Shown: positions 23,258 through 31,965 of the stretch, in pieces | Layout: each line of letters starts with the position of its first letter | Position numbering within the stretch: position 1 is the first letter of the stretch | DNA from: DTQF01 sp038874185 | Lineage (GTDB): Archaea > Micrarchaeota > Micrarchaeia > CABMEP01 | Assembly (NCBI GenBank): GCA_038874185.1 | Contig: JAVZCX010000007.1 | Span: 1-35,264 of the forward strand | Length of the DNA stretch: 35,264 bases | Reading direction: 5' to 3' | Notes under the pieces: generated by a model | What the model was told of the DNA's origin: nothing | What the model saw: the letters and a program-made list of their open reading frames with translations, nothing else | Databases searched by the model: none | Program-made: the position numbers and the translations under genes

Positions 23258-26200
23258 ATGGTTGAGGAAGATACTAAGAAGGAAGTTCTTGATGCAGAGG
23301 CATATTATGAAAAAGGAAACTATTACTATGAACAAGGAGATTATGATAGGGCTATAGAAAATTACAACATGGCTATAATTCTTAATCCTAGATTTTTAGA
23401 GTGCTATTTTAACAGGGCTTTATGTTATTATAATAAAAAGAATTATGACAAGGCAATAGAGGATTACACTAAAGCTATAGAGATTGATCCAGATAATCCA
23501 ATGATATACAACAACAGGGGAGATGCATATTATAGGAAACAAGATTTTGAAAAGGCGATAGCAGACTACAATAAGGCTACGAGCCTTAATCCAGAGTACT
23601 TAAAGGCATATTATAACAGGGGATTGGCATATGCATCCATGCAGGACTATGAAAGCGGAGTAGAGAACTTTACTAAGGTTATAGAGCTTGATCCTAATTT
23701 TGTAGAGGCGTATAACGCAAGAGGATTGGCCTATGAATTTCTTGAGAAATATGATGAAGCAATCGCAGATTATCAGAAGGCATTAGAGATAAATCCTAAT
23801 TTCACAGAGGCACAAGAGCACCTTGCAGCAGCACAGAAAAAGAAATCAGAAAAAGAAGCATCAAGTGGCGAAGGCGTTTCAGCTGTCAAATTCATGGCAA
23901 AGCCAAAAGTGACTTTCAAAGACGTAGTGGGAATGGACCAGGTAAAAGAACTAATCAGAGAGTACATAGTTTATCCACTGAAAGATCCTGAGCTTGCAAG
24001 GAAATATGGAAAGTTTGGTGGAGGTGGAGTTCTTTTCTATGGACCGCCCGGATGTGGTAAGTGTGTTTCTCCAGACACACCAATTCAGTTATCAAACGGC
24101 CAGATTCTCTCAATTGAAGAAGTTTATAACATTGCAAAAGGGAATGGGAAAGAAATAAAGGTAGGAGAGGAAGAAATAGTAGAAAATCCTTCAGTTAAGG
24201 TATTATCCTTAAATCCAACCACTCTAAAGATCGAAGAGAAAAACGTGTTATTTGCATACAAGCAGAGATATAAAGGAAAGATGTATGAGATAATAACTCG
24301 CTCTGGCAGAAAGATATCTGTAACCCCAGAACATCCTTTCTTCTCTGTTGACAATGGAGTAGTAAAGATAAAAGCAAAAGATCTCTCTGTTGGTTCCTAC
24401 ATTGCAACCCCAAGGGAATTAACCGTGCAGCCTGTTCCTTTGATTGCAAATGAATCTCAAGACATGTTCCTTCCAATTTCTATATTCAGAATACAGAATT
24501 CAGGTTTGGATAGCGTTTCAAATCAAACGAATGTTAGATTGAGATATAAAGCTTATAGAAGGCCTGCAAAAGAATTCAATCAGATAAATTATGTGGATCA
24601 GGATGTTGCTGAATTATTCGGTTATCTTCTTTCTGAAGGCTCTTCAAATGGAGGCACAATATTCTTTTTCAATTCAGATAAAAACCTAGTTGACAGAGTA
24701 GAGCATCTCTCCTCTAAGGTTTTTGGAATAAAGCCACGCATAAAACCGGACAGATCTCAAAATGTATTAAGGTTAGAAATATCATCAACAGGACTAATAA
24801 AATATCTAGAGCAAACTCACGGATTCAAGCTTATAGGCTCTAGAAATACAAAGGTACCAATAAGCATAATTACGGCTAAAAATAAAATAGTGGCAGAGTT
24901 TCTTTCTGCTGTTTTTGAAAGCGAAGCAAACATTCGTAAGGATGTTCCAGAAATCGAATTCACAACTGCAAGTAAGGTATTTGCAAATCAGATATCGTAT
25001 TTGCTTTTAAGATTCGGAATAATCGGAAGAATCAAAGAGAAATCAGTTAGAGGATACGATCATACCTATTATAGAATCTATGTGACAGGCCATAATCAAC
25101 TAAAATTATTTGAAGAAACAATAGGCTTCAAGAGCGAAAGAAAAAGAAAGCTATTAAGAAAGTGGACTTCTAACCAAGTTAAAGAAAATACAAACGTAGA
25201 TGTAATACCAAATATTAGCAATCTGTTAATGAAAGCAAGAGAAGGGCTTGGAATGAACAAAGAACAATTCTATGACACAAGCTCAAAACATGGAAAAGCA
25301 TATGAATCATCTAAGCATCTTAGCAGGAATCTTGTTGCGAGATTAATTTCAGATAAGAGAGAAACAAATGAAATTAAAGAACTAAGATTACTTTCTGATT
25401 CTTCTGTGCTATGGGATGAAGTTGTCAAGATAAGAGAATTCGATTATGAAGGCTTCGTTTATGATCTTACAGTGAAAGACAATCATAATTTCATAGCTGG
25501 TTTTGGAGGGATAGTGGTACATAATACATTTATCATGAAGGCAGCAGCAGGAGAGGTTGGTGCAAACTTCCTTAATGTGAAATTAAGCGATGTTCTTGAT
25601 ATGTATGTTGGTAACACTGAAAAGAACATTAGAAATATTTTCGAAGCCGCAAGAAAAGCATCACCATGCATAATATTCATAGATGAAATCGATGGTTTAG
25701 GAGGAAGAAGAGAACAGATGAAGGAATCAGGGCAATACATGAGGATGGCAGTCAACCAATTGCTTTACGAAATGGATGGAGTTGAGGCAAGAAATGAAAA
25801 TGTATTGGTAGTAGCGGCAACAAACGCGCCATGGGATGTTGACCCTGCATTAAGAAGAGCTGGAAGATTTACAAAGATGATATATGTAGGAGAGCCAGAT
25901 TATAACTCAAGAAAGGCAATGTTTCAATACTATGCAAAAGGAAGGCCAGTAGCAAAGAATGTTGATTGGGACAGACTTGCAAGGGCAACAGAGGGATACT
26001 CCTCTTCAGATATGAAGGCCATAAGCGATGATGCGGCGGCAATACCATGGATCGAGGCGTTAAAGACAGGTAAGCAGAGAGAGATTACAATGAAGGACTA
26101 TCTTGAGGTCTTGGATCCATTTGCCGCAGATCCAATTAAATATTTGACTTCAGCTAAAAAGCCAAAAGGAAAGAAATCTTCTCTTCCACCATGGTATGAA

Positions 26201-26473
26201 AGTGCAAAGAAAGAAATAGGGAAGCAGGAAGAAGTGGAGACAGTTGATGGAAAAGAAATAAAGAGAATAAAGGAACCAAAGATGCCACCTGGAGAAAGAG
26301 AGTATTTCAAGGAATTGATAGATTTAGTTGAAAGCAGGAATCAACCTCACAATAAATTTTTACTATGGCTGTGGAGAAAGATTGCGATTTACCAAGACTA
26401 CTTAACTCCGATTGCCATCGCAGCAGCAGTATATCTTCTTTACATCGCATTTCAATCTTCTTTAGGCTTCTAA
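23258..26473 (+). CDS. TPR-AAA+ ATPase with P-loop intein and C-terminal membrane anchor
   Basis: The 1071-codon frame encodes a 583-residue ATPase interrupted by an intein. Residues about 12-205 are five tetratricopeptide repeats. The AAA domain starts near VTFKDVVGMDQVKELI. Walker A GPPGCGK (262-268) is split from its Thr by the intein (269-756). After it come pore-loop-like DMYVGNTEKN, Walker B IIFIDEIDGLGG (Asp809, Glu810), sensor AATNAPWDVDP and Arg-finger RRAGRF, as in the katanin/Vps4-like AAA group. A Lys-rich linker precedes a final hydrophobic helix (about 1048-1067), so the protein is probably tail-anchored. A membrane-bound unfoldase or remodeller is inferred; TPRs would bind partners. 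The MAT gene follows by 25 nt. Confidence 0.92.
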   Translation: MVEEDTKKEVLDAEAYYEKGNYYYEQGDYDRAIENYNMAIILNPRFLECYFNRALCYYNKKNYDKAIEDYTKAIEIDPDNPMIYNNRGDAYYRKQDFEKAIADYNKATSLNPEYLKAYYNRGLAYASMQDYESGVENFTKVIELDPNFVEAYNARGLAYEFLEKYDEAIADYQKALEINPNFTEAQEHLAAAQKKKSEKEASSGEGVSAVKFMAKPKVTFKDVVGMDQVKELIREYIVYPLKDPELARKYGKFGGGGVLFYGPPGCGKCVSPDTPIQLSNGQILSIEEVYNIAKGNGKEIKVGEEEIVENPSVKVLSLNPTTLKIEEKNVLFAYKQRYKGKMYEIITRSGRKISVTPEHPFFSVDNGVVKIKAKDLSVGSYIATPRELTVQPVPLIANESQDMFLPISIFRIQNSGLDSVSNQTNVRLRYKAYRRPAKEFNQINYVDQDVAELFGYLLSEGSSNGGTIFFFNSDKNLVDRVEHLSSKVFGIKPRIKPDRSQNVLRLEISSTGLIKYLEQTHGFKLIGSRNTKVPISIITAKNKIVAEFLSAVFESEANIRKDVPEIEFTTASKVFANQISYLLLRFGIIGRIKEKSVRGYDHTYYRIYVTGHNQLKLFEETIGFKSERKRKLLRKWTSNQVKENTNVDVIPNISNLLMKAREGLGMNKEQFYDTSSKHGKAYESSKHLSRNLVARLISDKRETNEIKELRLLSDSSVLWDEVVKIREFDYEGFVYDLTVKDNHNFIAGFGGIVVHNTFIMKAAAGEVGANFLNVKLSDVLDMYVGNTEKNIRNIFEAARKASPCIIFIDEIDGLGGRREQMKESGQYMRMAVNQLLYEMDGVEARNENVLVVAATNAPWDVDPALRRAGRFTKMIYVGEPDYNSRKAMFQYYAKGRPVAKNVDWDRLARATEGYSSSDMKAISDDAAAIPWIEALKTGKQREITMKDYLEVLDPFAADPIKYLTSAKKPKGKKSSLPPWYESAKKEIGKQEEVETVDGKEIKRIKEPKMPPGEREYFKELIDLVESRNQPHNKFLLWLWRKIAIYQDYLTPIAIAAAVYLLYIAFQSSLGF
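24062..25525 (+). mobile_element. Intein with LAGLIDADG homing endonuclease, inserted in the AAA Walker A
   Basis: The 488-residue element starts at Cys269 (CVSPDTPIQLSNG, block A) and ends with VVHN (block G), followed by extein Thr757. Block B is VTPEHPFF with the usual TxxH. Block F is FVYDLTVKDNHNFIAG. Two dodecapeptide-like motifs, LFGYLLSEGS and FLSAVFESEA, mark a LAGLIDADG endonuclease; each keeps an acidic residue at the catalytic site. About 120 residues between the endonuclease and block F form a helical DNA-recognition-like segment. All splicing residues are present, so splicing should restore GPPGCGKT. The P-loop Lys-Thr junction is a known insertion hotspot. Confidence 0.95.
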
Positions 26474-26498
26474 TTAATTATTAATAGTCGGTGATTAA

Positions 26499-27698
26499 AT
26501 GGTTCATATAAATCATTCCAACTCTATTCCTATAGATTTAAAGAATTATGAAATAGTTGAAAGGAAAGGTATAGGTCATCCAGACACTCTAACTGATGGG
26601 ATAATAGAAGAAATAAGTAGGCAACTTTCTATAGAATACTTAAACAATTTTGGTAAGATCATTCATCACAATGTTGATAAAGCTATGATAACTGGAGGGG
26701 CGACACATGTTGAATTCGGTGGTGGCCATTTTTTAAAGCCAATCGACATAACATTAAGCGGTAGAGCCACCTCTCAGATAGGAAACACTGTAATTCCAGT
26801 TACTCAAATTGCAATAAAAGCAACGCACCAATATCTAAAGAAAGTAGCAAGAAACCTTGGCGAATATGATTTTACAGTCGAATCAAAGATTTCGCAAGGT
26901 TCCCGTTCATTAACCTCTTTAGTGGGACCAAAAATGCCAAAATGCAATGATACCTCCATTTGTGTAGGCTATGCCCCTCTTTCAGTTTTGGAAAGGACAG
27001 TCCTCAAGACTGAAAAGGAATTGAATTCTAAATCGTTTAAATCAAAATATCCAGAAGTCGGAGAAGATATTAAGATAATGGGATGCAGGACTAGAACAAA
27101 GCCAGGCAAGGGAAATAAAGAGATAATTGAGCTGACAATCGCAGTTGCATTTGTTTCAAAATACATTTCTTCATTAAGCGATTACAATTCAAAGAAAGAA
27201 CGGTTGAAAGAAAACGCAAAGAAAATAGCAGAAAAAATTGCTGGAAGTGATTATGAAGTTATAGTAAATGTCAACACTGCGGACAAGGGAGACAATGTTT
27301 ATCTTACTGTTTCAGGCTTAAGCTGTGAGATGGGTGACGATGGAAGCGCAGGGAGAGGAAACAGAGCGAATGGATTAATCTCTCCAACTAGAATAATGAC
27401 TATGGAGGCAGTTGCAGGAAAGAATCCAGTTGGTCATATAGGTAAGATTTATTCTGTTCTTGCAAATAGGATCGCGAGTGATATCTGTGAGCTGGGGGCG
27501 ACCGAGTGCAACGTATATCTGCAATCAAAAATAGGTCACCCAATAAATAAGCCTGCGGCAGCAATTGCAGACATTATTTGGGAAAAAGAAAAAATAAAGG
27601 AAAATGAAAGTAAAATAAACTCCATATTTAGTGAGCATCTTGATTCTATTCCTGAGCTTACACTGGAGTTTGTTAAGGGAGATGTATTCGAACTTTAG
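26499..27698 (+). CDS. mat: S-adenosylmethionine synthetase, archaeal type
   Basis: The enzyme makes SAM from methionine and ATP, feeding methylases such as fibrillarin. The 399-residue protein has the archaeal MAT (COG1812) features: ERKGIGHPDTLTDGI near residues 21-35, HHNVDKAMITGG, VEFGGGHF, the DKGDNVYLTVSG segment, GDDGSAGRGNRANGLI, and GKNPVGHIGKIY. It differs from bacterial MetK. A GGTGAT site lies before the ATG at 26499, and the gap to the AAA gene is 25 nt, so it may be co-transcribed with it. Confidence 0.95.
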   Translation: MVHINHSNSIPIDLKNYEIVERKGIGHPDTLTDGIIEEISRQLSIEYLNNFGKIIHHNVDKAMITGGATHVEFGGGHFLKPIDITLSGRATSQIGNTVIPVTQIAIKATHQYLKKVARNLGEYDFTVESKISQGSRSLTSLVGPKMPKCNDTSICVGYAPLSVLERTVLKTEKELNSKSFKSKYPEVGEDIKIMGCRTRTKPGKGNKEIIELTIAVAFVSKYISSLSDYNSKKERLKENAKKIAEKIAGSDYEVIVNVNTADKGDNVYLTVSGLSCEMGDDGSAGRGNRANGLISPTRIMTMEAVAGKNPVGHIGKIYSVLANRIASDICELGATECNVYLQSKIGHPINKPAAAIADIIWEKEKIKENESKINSIFSEHLDSIPELTLEFVKGDVFEL

Positions 27699-27735
27699 TT
27701 TTTAAATCGAGTTGCTCAAGCTCAAAAAAAGAAAA

Positions 27736-27747
27736 CATTTATATATC
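27736..27747 (+). promoter_or_regulatory. TATA-like box for the kinase-like/helical-repeat operon
   Basis: CATTTATATATC is centred about 25 nt before the ATG at 27767. This supports that ATG, rather than the upstream in-frame TTG at 27752, as the start of a leaderless message. Confidence 0.5.
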
Positions 27748-27766
27748 TCATTTGTTTCTTAAATGC

Positions 27767-28864
27767 ATGCACAGAAAAGAATATTCAATAAAAATAGAGC
27801 CAGTAGGGCACGCTCCATACCATTTTTACATTAGTGAGCCAAAGAAAGAAGAGATACTGTTGCTTCCAGTTGGAAAATTCATAAAAATAGAAGACGAATC
27901 AACTTTATTTATGATTAAAAGCGAACAGTATAAGTCATTTTTAGATGGAAAGCACACATTCAAAGGCCACATATCTTTGGCCCCAAAGACAATGAATATA
28001 GTTCAGCATGCCGAAATCTCATGTCGCAATTGTGAAAAAAGCAAAAAAATCAGATACGTACTAAAATCAGGAACAAATCAAAGAGTTGAGAAGGAATTTA
28101 ACAATTACGTATCGCTTCATACTTTTTCATACGGAATAACTTTATTTCCAATAGGGTATTTAATAAATAAGAGGTCAGATTCAGCTTCTTCCAGTCTTCT
28201 TTTTACAAAATTAGAATCAGATGTTATCCCATTGTCCGCTATTGATTTTAATAAGTTAATAAAAGAGGACAGGCTGAAATACATAAAAATGTCAGCTGAA
28301 CTTCTTGCTTTGCTGCATTATAATGGATATACTCATAACGACCCTAAATTAAAGAACTTTCTTCTAAAGAAAAGCAATGACAGATTACTGATAATAGATT
28401 TAGTTAAAATGAATTATAGCAAAACTAGACTAATACTTGATCTAGAAAATAAATTAAGTTCTCCAAAGATGCAATCATTAAGATATGACTTTCTTAATCT
28501 GCTTGGAAATGCTGCATATGTAAACATGATAACGGAACCCGAGGATATTGTGTTCTTTATTAAATGCTATGTCAAAATGCAGCATGAGCTGTCAAACGGC
28601 TATATAAGCAAGCTCAAGCCGCATGAGTCAAATCATTTTCTTGGAGATTTGATGTCAGCTATTTCTTTACATAAGACAGATAAGAATATTGCAAACATAA
28701 TAAAGGTGTTAAAAAACGAAGGGAAAGAAGATAAGAGTACCAATTCAGATTGCTCTGAACAGCCATTATTTAATTTCATTTTTAATTCGGACAAAGAGAT
28801 TAAGGATGAGGTAATAAAGAGTGACTCAAAAGAAGAGGTGAAACCAAATGGAGGAACAGTATAA
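27767..28864 (+). CDS. Kinase-like protein (RIO/Kdo-kinase-type fold), function unknown
   Basis: The chosen ATG gives 365 residues. The C-terminal two thirds resemble a small protein-kinase or lipopolysaccharide-kinase fold. The catalytic loop is YTHNDPKLKNFLL (near residue 205) with Asp and Asn in place, followed by LLIIDLVKMNYS, where the Asp replaces that of DFG. The ATP-binding Lys is not obvious; VEKEFNNY may hold the helix-C Glu. The first ~100 residues are of unknown type and include a CxxC (SCRNCEKS). The tail is Glu/Ser/Lys-rich. The stop overlaps the next gene by 17 bases, giving tight coupling. The substrate is unknown. Confidence 0.65.
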   Translation: MHRKEYSIKIEPVGHAPYHFYISEPKKEEILLLPVGKFIKIEDESTLFMIKSEQYKSFLDGKHTFKGHISLAPKTMNIVQHAEISCRNCEKSKKIRYVLKSGTNQRVEKEFNNYVSLHTFSYGITLFPIGYLINKRSDSASSSLLFTKLESDVIPLSAIDFNKLIKEDRLKYIKMSAELLALLHYNGYTHNDPKLKNFLLKKSNDRLLIIDLVKMNYSKTRLILDLENKLSSPKMQSLRYDFLNLLGNAAYVNMITEPEDIVFFIKCYVKMQHELSNGYISKLKPHESNHFLGDLMSAISLHKTDKNIANIIKVLKNEGKEDKSTNSDCSEQPLFNFIFNSDKEIKDEVIKSDSKEEVKPNGGTV

Positions 28865-29936
28865 AGATAAAAAAATACAAAACAATTTTGATGAAGATAA
28901 TTCAATGAAATGCAATCCAAAATTTAAAGGCTTGATAGAAGGGATGCTGTCCGGTTCTTCTCATGACAGAGTAGTAAATTCGTTTATAGAGATGTTCGAA
29001 TATCGAGATGAAAAAAGATTAAACGCATTTGACAGGATAAAATCTACAGGCAGGCTGGCGCTTCCAACATTATACGGAATATTATTAGATGACGATGTTT
29101 TAACCTACGTCTCTGCAAAGTCAATGAATTTTAAGCGCAAAGAAATAGCGGAAAAATTGAAGGATAATGATATAAGAGAAAAGATTGAAAATCGAAAAGT
29201 AATAATAAAAATGAATTCGTTAGTTTTAATATCAAAGATAGTTGCAAATCTGGATTACGAAGAGAAAAATAAAGCAGTTTCTGTTTTTCAGCACGTCCTT
29301 CTGACAGAAAAAAATCCAGATGTTCTTTATTCTGCGCTCTTATCCCTTGAGAAGCTCGGAGATGCGTCTGCAACTCTTTTATATTCCATAAATCAATTGG
29401 CAAAGGATCAAAATCAAAGTTTGAGGGTTAGAAACCAAGCCATAACACTAATTGCAAAAGCATCTGAATTCAGTAAAAATTCTGTAAATCTGCTTCTGAA
29501 TATTCTATCCAATCCAAAAGAAGATGCAACAGTTAAAGCAAATGCAATAATCTCTTTGGAAGAATATACAGACTCAGTATCGAAAGAGCAGGTTGCAGAG
29601 ATATTCAAAATTTTAGCCAAAGAATTAGAAGTCAGCAATGATACAGAATTTATTAATCGATGTACTAATCTGTTCGCGGCATTGGGTAGCAAAATTCTTG
29701 AGCATTTAATCCCTTTAATACGAGATAAAACCAAAAGTCTAAAATTAAGGGAAGTTGCATGTTTTGCATGTTTTGGCGCAGTAAAGAAAGACTATAATCT
29801 TGAAAGCTATATCTTAACCGAATTTGACAATGCGATAAGGGAATTGAAGCCAGACCCATATCCATTCAATGTTACAAATGATGATATTAGGATATACGAG
29901 CTATTAGTAGACTTAGCCAAAAAATTAAGTTATTGA
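28848..29936 (+). CDS. HEAT/ARM-like helical-repeat protein, function unknown
   Basis: The 362-residue protein is almost all alpha-helical, with repeating units of about 35-40 residues such as NPDVLYSALLSLEKLGDAS, SLRVRNQAITLIAKASEFS, ATVKANAIISLEEYTDSV and SLKLREVACFACFGAVKK. This spacing is that of HEAT/ARM solenoids, which usually serve as protein-binding scaffolds. It starts within the end of the kinase-like gene, so the two products are probably made together and may interact. No enzymatic motif is seen. Two small basic ORFs follow in the same operon. Confidence 0.7.
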   Translation: MEEQYKDKKIQNNFDEDNSMKCNPKFKGLIEGMLSGSSHDRVVNSFIEMFEYRDEKRLNAFDRIKSTGRLALPTLYGILLDDDVLTYVSAKSMNFKRKEIAEKLKDNDIREKIENRKVIIKMNSLVLISKIVANLDYEEKNKAVSVFQHVLLTEKNPDVLYSALLSLEKLGDASATLLYSINQLAKDQNQSLRVRNQAITLIAKASEFSKNSVNLLLNILSNPKEDATVKANAIISLEEYTDSVSKEQVAEIFKILAKELEVSNDTEFINRCTNLFAALGSKILEHLIPLIRDKTKSLKLREVACFACFGAVKKDYNLESYILTEFDNAIRELKPDPYPFNVTNDDIRIYELLVDLAKKLSY

Positions 29937-29976
29937 TTTATATGAAATATGTCAGTTCAATGGATGGTGAATAGGT

Positions 29977-30192
29977 ATGAACAAACGAAAAAGAAAAGAA
30001 GTGCTTGGAATTATAATTTCAAGCGATGATAAAAGAGATATAGGGAGAATAGTTAAATTCAGTCCTAAGAAAGTAGAGATTATTGACGAAAGAAACAGCA
30101 AGAAAAGCAAGAGGCAGGATTTCCTTAATCCAGCACATGAAGAAATAATGAAAGTTTACAACAAATTCTATTCAAAGAAAAATTTTAGGTGA
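29977..30192 (+). CDS. Small basic protein in the kinase-like operon
   Basis: This 71-residue ORF follows the helical-repeat gene by 40 nt, with GGTGAATAGGT upstream of the ATG. It begins NKRKRKEVLGIIISSDDKRDIGRIVKF, which looks like a short beta-strand-containing domain, and ends with a basic helical tail. No family is recognised. The next ORF starts four bases after its stop, so both are probably translated from the operon message. Confidence 0.55.
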   Translation: MNKRKRKEVLGIIISSDDKRDIGRIVKFSPKKVEIIDERNSKKSKRQDFLNPAHEEIMKVYNKFYSKKNFR

Positions 30193-30196
30193 TTGC

Positions 30197-30367
30197 ATGA
30201 AATCAAAGATTACGCAAACTAAAGTAGACAAGATTGCAGAAAGGGCGATTGTAGAGAAATGCATTAATAATGTTCAATTGACTCCTAAAGAAGAAGACGC
30301 AATTATTAAGTCATTTAGCAGAAGTATTGATATATGCGTAAAGCAAATGAAAAGGAAAAGAAATTGA
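30197..30367 (+). CDS. Very small basic protein at the end of the kinase-like operon
   Basis: This 56-codon ORF has AGGTGATTGC just before the ATG, the standard internal ribosome binding site of this genome. The peptide is charged and helical, with AERAIVEKCINN, LTPKEEDAIIKSF and the basic end KQMKRKRN. It is below usual length cut-offs. No family is recognised. It ends nine bases before the convergent FEN-1 gene. Confidence 0.5.
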   Translation: MKSKITQTKVDKIAERAIVEKCINNVQLTPKEEDAIIKSFSRSIDICVKQMKRKRN

Positions 30368-30376
30368 TTTCCTTTC

Positions 30377-31417
30377 TCATCCAAACCAGCTGTCAAGCTT
30401 TGTCTGACTCTTTCCTTCCTCTTTTTTCATTATCCTGTCAAGCGCCCCTTCTACTCTTTCTATCATGAATTCATGCTCGCCGCAAAGAAAATCAATGATT
30501 TCATCTCTTTTTGGATCTTTGAACTGAATGACAGGCTCATGCTTAGGCTTTGGCGGTTCTAAAAAGAATCTTTCAATATCTTCAAGATCAGATTTGTTTT
30601 CTTCATAGATATCTGCGGCCTTGGCTTTTTCAAAACATTCCTTAAGTGATTTGGATTCTTTTGCGATTGCAATTCCTTTCTTTGGACCTATGCCTTTGAT
30701 ACCTTCAAAATAGTCAGTTCCCATCATTATGGCTGCCCAAATGAGCTGTTTTCTTTCTATTCCGATCTGAGAGAGCGATTCTTCCGCATCGATTATCTCG
30801 GGTTCAACTTCAACCCATACACCCTTTCCAGGAAGTTTTCTCCTTCCGCTCAGAGTAATGTTTCTTACTATTCTATTTGCACCAAATAATACTGAATCAT
30901 AGTCTTGGGATCCGACTGCATATGCCATTCCTTCAGTTACTAAACGAGCAGCTTCTGCCTCTCCTTCACTAGGTGCAATAACTACAGGAACTCCCATCAA
31001 TTCAAGCATTCTTTTTGATTCTTCAATAATCTCAGGAGTCATCTTTACTGTTGCTTGAGCATATGTTTTTAATTCAGTTTCCCCTCTTGCAATTGCTTCC
31101 TCCAGTTTCCTTTGTGCCTCTGCTTTCATTTCCTGTCTCTTTTCTATGGTTTTCATTTTAAATTTCGGAGGTTCTCCATCAAATACGAATACAGGTTGTA
31201 TGTTCATTTCAAGAAGTTTTGACACTCTGTAGAGCAATCCAGATAGGTGACTTGTTATTCTTCCTTTGCTGTCCATTAAAGGTGTTCCGTCTTTCTGCCT
31301 TATTGTTGAAAGGAACTGATAAATCATATTGTAGGAATCAATTGCAATCCTTCTTCCAGCAAGATTTTCTAGTTTAATTGGTCTTTTTATTAGAACACTG
31401 CCTAAGTCTACTCCCAT
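30377..31417 (-). CDS. fen: Flap endonuclease 1 (FEN-1)
   Basis: FEN-1 removes 5' flaps during Okazaki fragment maturation and repair. The 346-residue protein has the N-terminal GVDLGSVL start and the N-region acidic sites (IAIDSYNMIYQFL, VFVFDGEPP). Next come the helical arch with basic residues, the I-region APSEGEAEAARL and SQDYDSVLFG, MMGTDYFEGIKGIGPKKG with the helix-hairpin-helix, and a C-terminal PCNA-binding box QTKLDSWFG. All metal-binding acids appear present. It lies 27 nt after MBF1 on the same strand, with GATGAT before the ATG, so they probably share a transcript. Confidence 0.97.
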   Translation of the reverse strand: MGVDLGSVLIKRPIKLENLAGRRIAIDSYNMIYQFLSTIRQKDGTPLMDSKGRITSHLSGLLYRVSKLLEMNIQPVFVFDGEPPKFKMKTIEKRQEMKAEAQRKLEEAIARGETELKTYAQATVKMTPEIIEESKRMLELMGVPVVIAPSEGEAEAARLVTEGMAYAVGSQDYDSVLFGANRIVRNITLSGRRKLPGKGVWVEVEPEIIDAEESLSQIGIERKQLIWAAIMMGTDYFEGIKGIGPKKGIAIAKESKSLKECFEKAKAADIYEENKSDLEDIERFFLEPPKPKHEPVIQFKDPKRDEIIDFLCGEHEFMIERVEGALDRIMKKEEGKSQTKLDSWFG

Positions 31418-31444
31418 AAAATCATCTTTTATATTCGAAATCTA

Positions 31445-31897
31445 TTATTTTTTCTTCTTTTTTATTTCTATTACATCTCCAAGAGTTAAAGACTCATCGA
31501 TTGTTTTTTCTTTACTTTCTTTTGAAACCACTACTTCTTCAAGTAACTTTACATTAAAGAATTTCTCAAGCTTTCTTGCAACCTTTTCGCTAGGTATTAC
31601 TTCATCTCTTTCGATTCTGTCAATATACGATTCTTTTTCTGCAATTGCAGCTGCAAGCTGCTTCAATGTCATACCTTTCTTTTCTCTTTCTTTTCTTATG
31701 ATCTCAGCAAAATCATCTACTACTTCAAGCTCAATTTCCGCTCTTTCTTCAATTTCCTTGTTTTTCCTTTTCTCTTCTTCAACCAGTGTCCTTATTACTT
31801 TTCCATGCTTTGTGCATTTGTCACAGATATTCATTTCTACTCCTTCTACAATTGCAATGAAGGTTGCATTTGGTCTTCCACATAGTTCGCAATCCAT
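31445..31897 (-). CDS. mbf1: Multiprotein bridging factor 1 homologue (MBF1)
   Basis: The 150-residue protein has an N-terminal zinc ribbon (CELCGRP ... CDKCTKHG), a Glu/Lys-rich linker, and a Cro-type helix-turn-helix (FAEIIRKEREKKGMTLKQLAAAIAEKESYIDRIE). This is the archaeal MBF1 architecture. Archaeal MBF1 associates with the translating ribosome, and its eukaryotic counterpart bridges activators with TBP. It precedes FEN-1 in a likely operon and is divergent from the site-2 protease gene. Confidence 0.95.
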   Translation of the reverse strand: MDCELCGRPNATFIAIVEGVEMNICDKCTKHGKVIRTLVEEEKRKNKEIEERAEIELEVVDDFAEIIRKEREKKGMTLKQLAAAIAEKESYIDRIERDEVIPSEKVARKLEKFFNVKLLEEVVVSKESKEKTIDESLTLGDVIEIKKKKK

Positions 31898-31965
31898 TTT
31901 AACACCGGAATATATATTCTAAATTTATAAGTAGTTTTTATAAATGTAATTATAAAATATAATTT

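Noticed and set aside
23290..23850. Periodic similarity seen along the TPR region, considered as a DNA repeat array
   Set aside because: The roughly 102-base periodicity comes from 34-residue TPR units in the protein, not from a separate repeat element.
27752..27766. TTG start for the kinase-like gene
   Set aside because: It would begin only about 10 nt after the TATA-like box; the ATG at 27767 has the right spacing.
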